This document shows, in pieces, positions 59,266-64,000 of a stretch of DNA of 64,000 nt. A program made the position numbers and the translations under genes. Each line of letters begins with the position of its first letter. Position 1 is the first letter of the stretch. The notes under the pieces were generated by a model. The model was not told where the DNA came from. It saw only the letters and a list, made by a program, of their open reading frames with translations, and made no database searches. This stretch comes from Dromaius novaehollandiae (lineage: Eukaryota; Chordata; Aves; Casuariiformes; Dromaiidae): the NCBI RefSeq assembly GCF_036370855.1, contig NC_088113.1, forward strand, positions 16,760,501-16,824,500. The letters are read 5' to 3'.

Positions 59266-59770
59266 CGCCCGGCACGCGACACTCTCCTCCCCGCCGGAGC
59301 GAAAGAGGCGCCAATTCCCACCGGCCAATCACGTCCAGGCACGAAGGCTTCCAGCCAATCAACGCCCTCGAGCGCTTCCCGGGGGCGGGACGGGCGGGGC
59401 AGCGTGGAGCGGCTGCTCCTCCTCCCTCCGCTCCCTCGTGCCGTCGCCCCCAACCAACCAGCTGCTGCGGAGGGGGCGGTGCTTGGCCGAGGCTGCGCTG
59501 GAAGGGGGGGAGGCGGGCCCCGCCCCGGCGGCTGTGGCGCCTCCCTCCAACCGCCACAACGGCCCCCGCAGCGGGGGAGCGCGAGCCCGCCTCAGCGAGC
59601 GGCGGGGCTGGGGAAGCCCGCGAGGCGCCGCCCGGCGCTTCCGCCGGAGGAGCCGTGGCGCAGTCGGGTGCGAGGCTACGTGACTGCGGAAGGGCAGGAA
59701 CAGCCCCCGGCAGAGGGGAGAGGCCCGTCCCGGGGTGTCAGTAGTGCCCAGTGCCCCGCGTTGCCGAAGG
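59180..59770. promoter_or_regulatory. CpG-island promoter, probably bidirectional (SYCP2 leftward)
   Basis: G+C and CpG density rise sharply over about 590 bp. It contains three CCAAT motifs on + (59311-59315, 59325-59329, 59355-59359) and GC boxes (GGGCGG at 59383-59388, GGGCGGGGC at 59392-59400, and a GGGGGCGG near 59474). There is no TATA box. SYCP2 points left from here. In mammals FAM217B starts rightward from the same region, but no FAM217B coding sequence is seen in this window. Confidence 0.85.
59266..59345 (-). other. SYCP2: Candidate SYCP2 non-coding first exon
   Basis: It is bounded at the low side by a consensus donor (GTGAGG on the minus strand). The 5' end (transcription start) is a guess, placed near the CCAAT boxes. 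Confidence 0.25.
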
Positions 59771-62700
59771 GCTGCGCAGATGGCTGTTTGCGTAGGACCG
59801 CTAATGTTCTGCCTGTTTCATACTACAAGAGGTCTTTATTGACACCAATATTTAAAAATGGCATTGCTTAGTGTGGACAAGAGTTACTGGACATGCATTT
59901 GATAAACGAATGTACATCATTCAAAACGCTGTAATTCAAAACCATTTTCACTACCATCAAGAGCAGGTAGAACAGTTACCAAAACCACAGAACTGTTAAC
60001 TGATAAGGGGCCTGTATTGACATTCATGGTCTTTATTATACACAGGGAACTGGCTGGCATGCTTAAATGAAGTCCAACAGTTGGATTAATACCAACTGTA
60101 TTGTAAATAATGCCACTAATTTTCTAAAAGGAGAAGAAATACCATAAATGACAAAAAATGCTGTACAGAAACTGTTCAAAATATCACCAGATGTCACTAT
60201 AATTCAAGTAAATGACAATTGCCATGAGAATTTACGTGTCTCTCCTATGAAGTCAACTCCTCAGCAAAGATGAGTACTGAGCATTTGGCTGGAGGCATAT
60301 TCACCTGAAAGGATTAACTGCAGCATTAACTGCTATCACACTTTCTGTTGGGATAGCTTTATTAAAAGATACATGGGTGGTTTGAAGCACATCTCTAGAA
60401 GTACAGCTTTATTGAGAAACCTCCTAGGGACAGCATTTTGCAGGAGAAGCTTTGAGCCTCAGAAGTTTTCTAGAAAACTCTACTGAATTCTATTTTCACT
60501 GTATGAAGCAGAAGTAAATAAAAGCTAATTTAATGCTTTCCCTTATGAGTCACAGTAGAGTACACACATGCTCAGACTATCCCCAGACTTGTATCTTTTA
60601 AAGAAAACAGCCTTCCTCATTCCAAAACAAAAGTCAGCCATAAAGAAAGGGAGGAGAACTCGACCATACACTTTCCCTCCCGCACCAGGTACATGCATCT
60701 TTGCTATTATAATTATGTCTGACATGACTGAGAGGCTACTCTATGTTCATGTCTAATTCTTTAACATTTGTTTTGTTTAGCAGAGAGAGAAAAAAGGTCA
60801 ACAGAAAGCAGACTTTTCATTCAGTTTTGCATTAAACAGACTGGAGAAAGCAACAAAAGCCATCAGTTCTCCTCTGCACGTACAGCTAGAAGGGCTTGCA
60901 CAAAATGCTGGCAAATACCTTTCCATTTCCATATCCCAGCATTCCCATTTAAAATGTTCAGTGGCCCTTCTGCAGGCAATTCCTTTGGAAGGGATTATTT
61001 GGGCATAAAAAATGCTTAAAAAGTGCAGAGAAAAAGGAAGCAAAATTGTCTTTAGGACTATGTACAGGAACTCCTTCTTCACTATAGTAGCACAAATATT
61101 TAACTTCATTAGAGATACTGAAAAATATCATAAAAGTCAATATAATCAATCTTCAGCACAGCTGCTGTTGTATGTACAACTAAGAAGGGTCAAAAGCGTT
61201 TATGGCAAATAGTTTTAATATCAAGTATCAGCAGAAATAGTTGCAGGTCTGAGATCACAAGCAGAAGGCCAAATCGGGAAAGAAGCTAGTTCTAACATTA
61301 GACTCATGCTGAGAACTGAGTAATCATTTAAACTTGCTGTTCTCTGTCTTTAACAGGCAAAGCTGGAAAGTATGTGCAAGTGTTAAGCACTGAAGAAACA
61401 TTAAATTAAGTACTGTAGCTGCAATAGAGTATTAGCATGTTACTAGAAGTTAGAATCTAATTTTTTTCTTTGTAAAATACAGAAACTATGAATTTGAAGT
61501 TACATGTAAAAATAACATCTGTATTAGAAATAACACTAACTACCTGTAAGATAAAGCCGACTGTTGGATGTTCACAGCTAAAGCCATGTCAAAGTCTTGA
61601 AAACTCAGCTCAGCAAAATAGTATTGATATTTTTATTGCTGGTTATCTAGATATATGGAGATCTTAGATGACATAAAGGAATTAGAATATCCTGCCCTTA
61701 AATACTCTGAATTGTGGTGTTTTTTTGATATGTCTGCCTGCACACTCATACAATACATGCTAAAATAAATTCACGTTGTTTTCAAGTGATTTGTTAAAAT
61801 CAAAGATCGCTATTTTTATCCCTTGCTGGTCTCCTAGCTAGTCTACACAATAATTACCATATTTATTTCTAGGTGATGCTTAATATTGTATCTTAGTGGA
61901 TAAAGTAACGACAATGAAGGCAGCACGGCTAGTTCTGATTCAGATCAATAGTATAGGAAAAGAGTGGCACTCTCCTTTATGCATCAACATGCATATATAT
62001 TTTTATATATAATATATCACATTATCTGTGTACTTTATAATAAAAATTACACTGAAATTCTAAAACAACTTAATATAAACACGCTGGTGCATTTAATCTG
62101 CTATTTGCAATAACCATCTTTATCCCAAACAAACAGTAACTAGTAATATGTCTGTATTATGTCTTCGAATGAAATATTTCAATTTTCCATTAAAAAGAAA
62201 CCTCACAACAGATTATTCAAATCTTGAACTGTATCAAATAACTGCTCAGCATTGAAGGAGATGCATTTCAGATAGAGGATAAATCAGAATTCACATTTAA
62301 GAATTACTACAAGTTAGGGTCAGTTACTGTAGATATGAACAGTCTCTTAACATACTTTAGGTAGATATATTTTAATGAAACCTGTGACTGAAAACAACAT
62401 GGTCTGAAAGGAGACAAAGACTGAAGCAACAGAAACAAGAAGAACAAAATGAGGAAAGAATAACACAATTGGACGGTGAGGCTTAGAAATTAAAGAGTTA
62501 AGAGTCTGTAGCACAGTTTTGGGAAGTGTTGTTAGAGACTCTCTTCCTTGCAACCATATTAAAATCAACTGGCAGATTGCCTTTTTCAGCATCAGATTTT
62601 AATCCTATAGCTGCTATATGCATAGAACTTGAAGGTGAAATGACAGCAAATTCCCTGTAAGCATGGTCATTTTTGTGGTTATACAGACTAATCACTAATT

Positions 62701-64000
62701 TTTTCAAGTGCTGGTCATTTTCTAGCAATTATTGAACCCACCCACCATATTTTCTAAGCTGGATACATTACTCTGTAGGCAGTAACTCAGCACTGAGTTG
62801 CCTGATGACCAGTACTGTCTAGCAGGAATACTATTAAGCAAAGACAACAAAAAACAGTGGAACACTTCTATGACAATCTCTTGTATTAAAATAGCAATAA
62901 TTTTATTATTGTTTTTAAATGAATTAAGCACTTCACAATTTTACAACTCTCCACTAAAACAAAATGACCTTTTGCCTAATATATGTGCTTTACTGACATA
63001 TTGCATAATGTATTTTATTCTGGACAAGACATTTAATCAGTTAAGACAACTCCTTCTCATTTACACAGATTCCAAGTGTTTAAAAAACATGGCTGAAAGA
63101 GCCCTGAAATTGTGGACTACTACACATTCATTTATTGTATGACTATAATAAATACAGGGTTTTTTTTAAAGTGCATTATATGACAGTAACCTCTGTGAAG
63201 AAGTAACTATTACAAAATCCTGGTTATAAGGGAAGTGCTCAGTTTGAACACAGTGCAAGGAGTCAAGTTGCCCTGAGCTTTTATAAAGGTGGTCATAAGT
63301 TTACCATCATGATAGGTACCTGTTACCACTACTTAATGGCTTACTATCTTTTTTGTCAACTAGAATCCTTTTGATTTTCACTGTTGAGTGAAGGGAAAAA
63401 TGAGTGCAAATTTCATCTTTCATGTAACAGGAGTCAGTTCTAATGTGTGAATATTAACAATTTAGGATCACTTTAAAGAAAAGCTTTTTCATATACTGAA
63501 TTGAGAGATTGCTCTCAGTTCTATTATGTTAGGCCTGCTTAACTCGGAGTCAGCAATGCCAAACAACTGATTTAGTAACAGCTACTTTCAATTCTTCTCC
63601 AGCAGTGCAAGACAAGCAAAGAGATAAAAGGCAATCTTGGAATAATACTTTAATACTCAAGATTTTGCATGTGCAAATGCTCTGAGAGGTTGCAGAAGGA
63701 AGACAATACAAGCCAAGCTTATATTGCTGAGCCATTCAGTTCTGCCCTCTCTCTGACACTGTGATATACATGACATTAACCTTTAAACCGATAGCCATGG
63801 CTTTACAAAATCTGTCTCTGTCTGCAACAACACTAGGATTTTGATGTTTGCTAGCACATGAATGATTCTCTCCCAGAAGATGGCCACAGGGTATTTCTAC
63901 CAATAAGTCAAGTATCGTATTGGGTTCCAGCAACATCCATGGTAAATTGGTGTTCAGTACAAGTCTCAGATTTTTAATGGTGTGCTGGGAGGCAATTCAG
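59771..64000. other. No gene recognised right of the CpG island
   Basis: This is AT-rich sequence with random-looking short ORFs on both strands. One AATAAA on + lies at 60517-60522. It may be an intron of a rightward gene starting in the CpG island (FAM217B by synteny), but no exon of that protein was recognised. No RNA gene or intact mobile element was recognised. Confidence 0.6.

Noticed and set aside
58961-59683. 240-codon open frame on + through the CpG island
   Set aside because: It spans promoter sequence with CCAAT and GC boxes. Composition is low-complexity Arg/Pro/Ala, and openness is explained by GC-rich DNA. No domain is recognised, and overlapping open frames exist on both strands.
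62798-63142. 114-codon open frame on +
   Set aside because: It has AT-rich composition, no family resemblance, and no promoter or splice context.
1-64000. CRISPR array, bacterial defence system or operon
   Set aside because: No regular spacer-repeat array and no prokaryotic gene structure. Exon-intron organisation is vertebrate throughout.

Overview
This is vertebrate, most likely avian, nuclear DNA. It has split genes with GT-AG introns, a CpG-island promoter, a degraded CR1-type LINE tail and a solo LTR. Repeat density is low and the introns are compact. Two genes were recognised from their translated exons. They lie tail to tail: PHACTR3 on the + strand and SYCP2 on the - strand. The same PHACTR3/SYCP2 neighbourhood is known on human 20q13.3, which supports PHACTR3 over PHACTR1/2/4 and SYCP2 over SYCP2L. 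No bacterial-type operon, CRISPR array or other prokaryotic system is present.

Layout. Positions 1-14090 read as one long PHACTR3 intron. No coding exon was recognised there, but there are a few GC/CpG-rich islets, one of which looks like a minus-strand first coding exon. The last five PHACTR3 coding exons (14091-21476) encode the C-terminal 116 residues: RPEL actin-binding repeats followed by the PP1-binding tail, ending in FHRP. Positions 21477-27037 hold the two 3' UTRs and a short intergenic gap with a CR1 remnant. Positions 27038-58132 hold a complete SYCP2 coding region. I could assemble 45 coding exons, all phase-compatible, totalling 4380 nt (1459 codons plus stop). Positions 58154-59770 hold the upstream intron and a GC-rich promoter with three CCAAT boxes and GC boxes, probably bidirectional. 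Nothing codable was recognised from 59770 to 64000.

The two genes do not act in one pathway. PHACTR3 is a nuclear-scaffold and actin-linked PP1 regulator expressed mainly in neural tissue. SYCP2 is a meiotic chromosome axis protein that assembles with SYCP3 and recruits HORMADs.

The most notable observation is SYCP2 intron 3 (minus strand, 55992-56932). It can only be removed in frame as an AT-AC intron, with 5' ATAAGT and 3' CCCTTTAC. This fits the rare AT-AC class spliced by the major spliceosome. A second non-canonical intron (43286-43386) is GC-AG. Other items are a 338-bp solo LTR with a perfect 6-bp target duplication, a (CTTT)n microsatellite forming part of a splice-acceptor pyrimidine tract, and a two-unit tRNA-like repeat. 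All homology statements come from memory of the protein families; no search was run.
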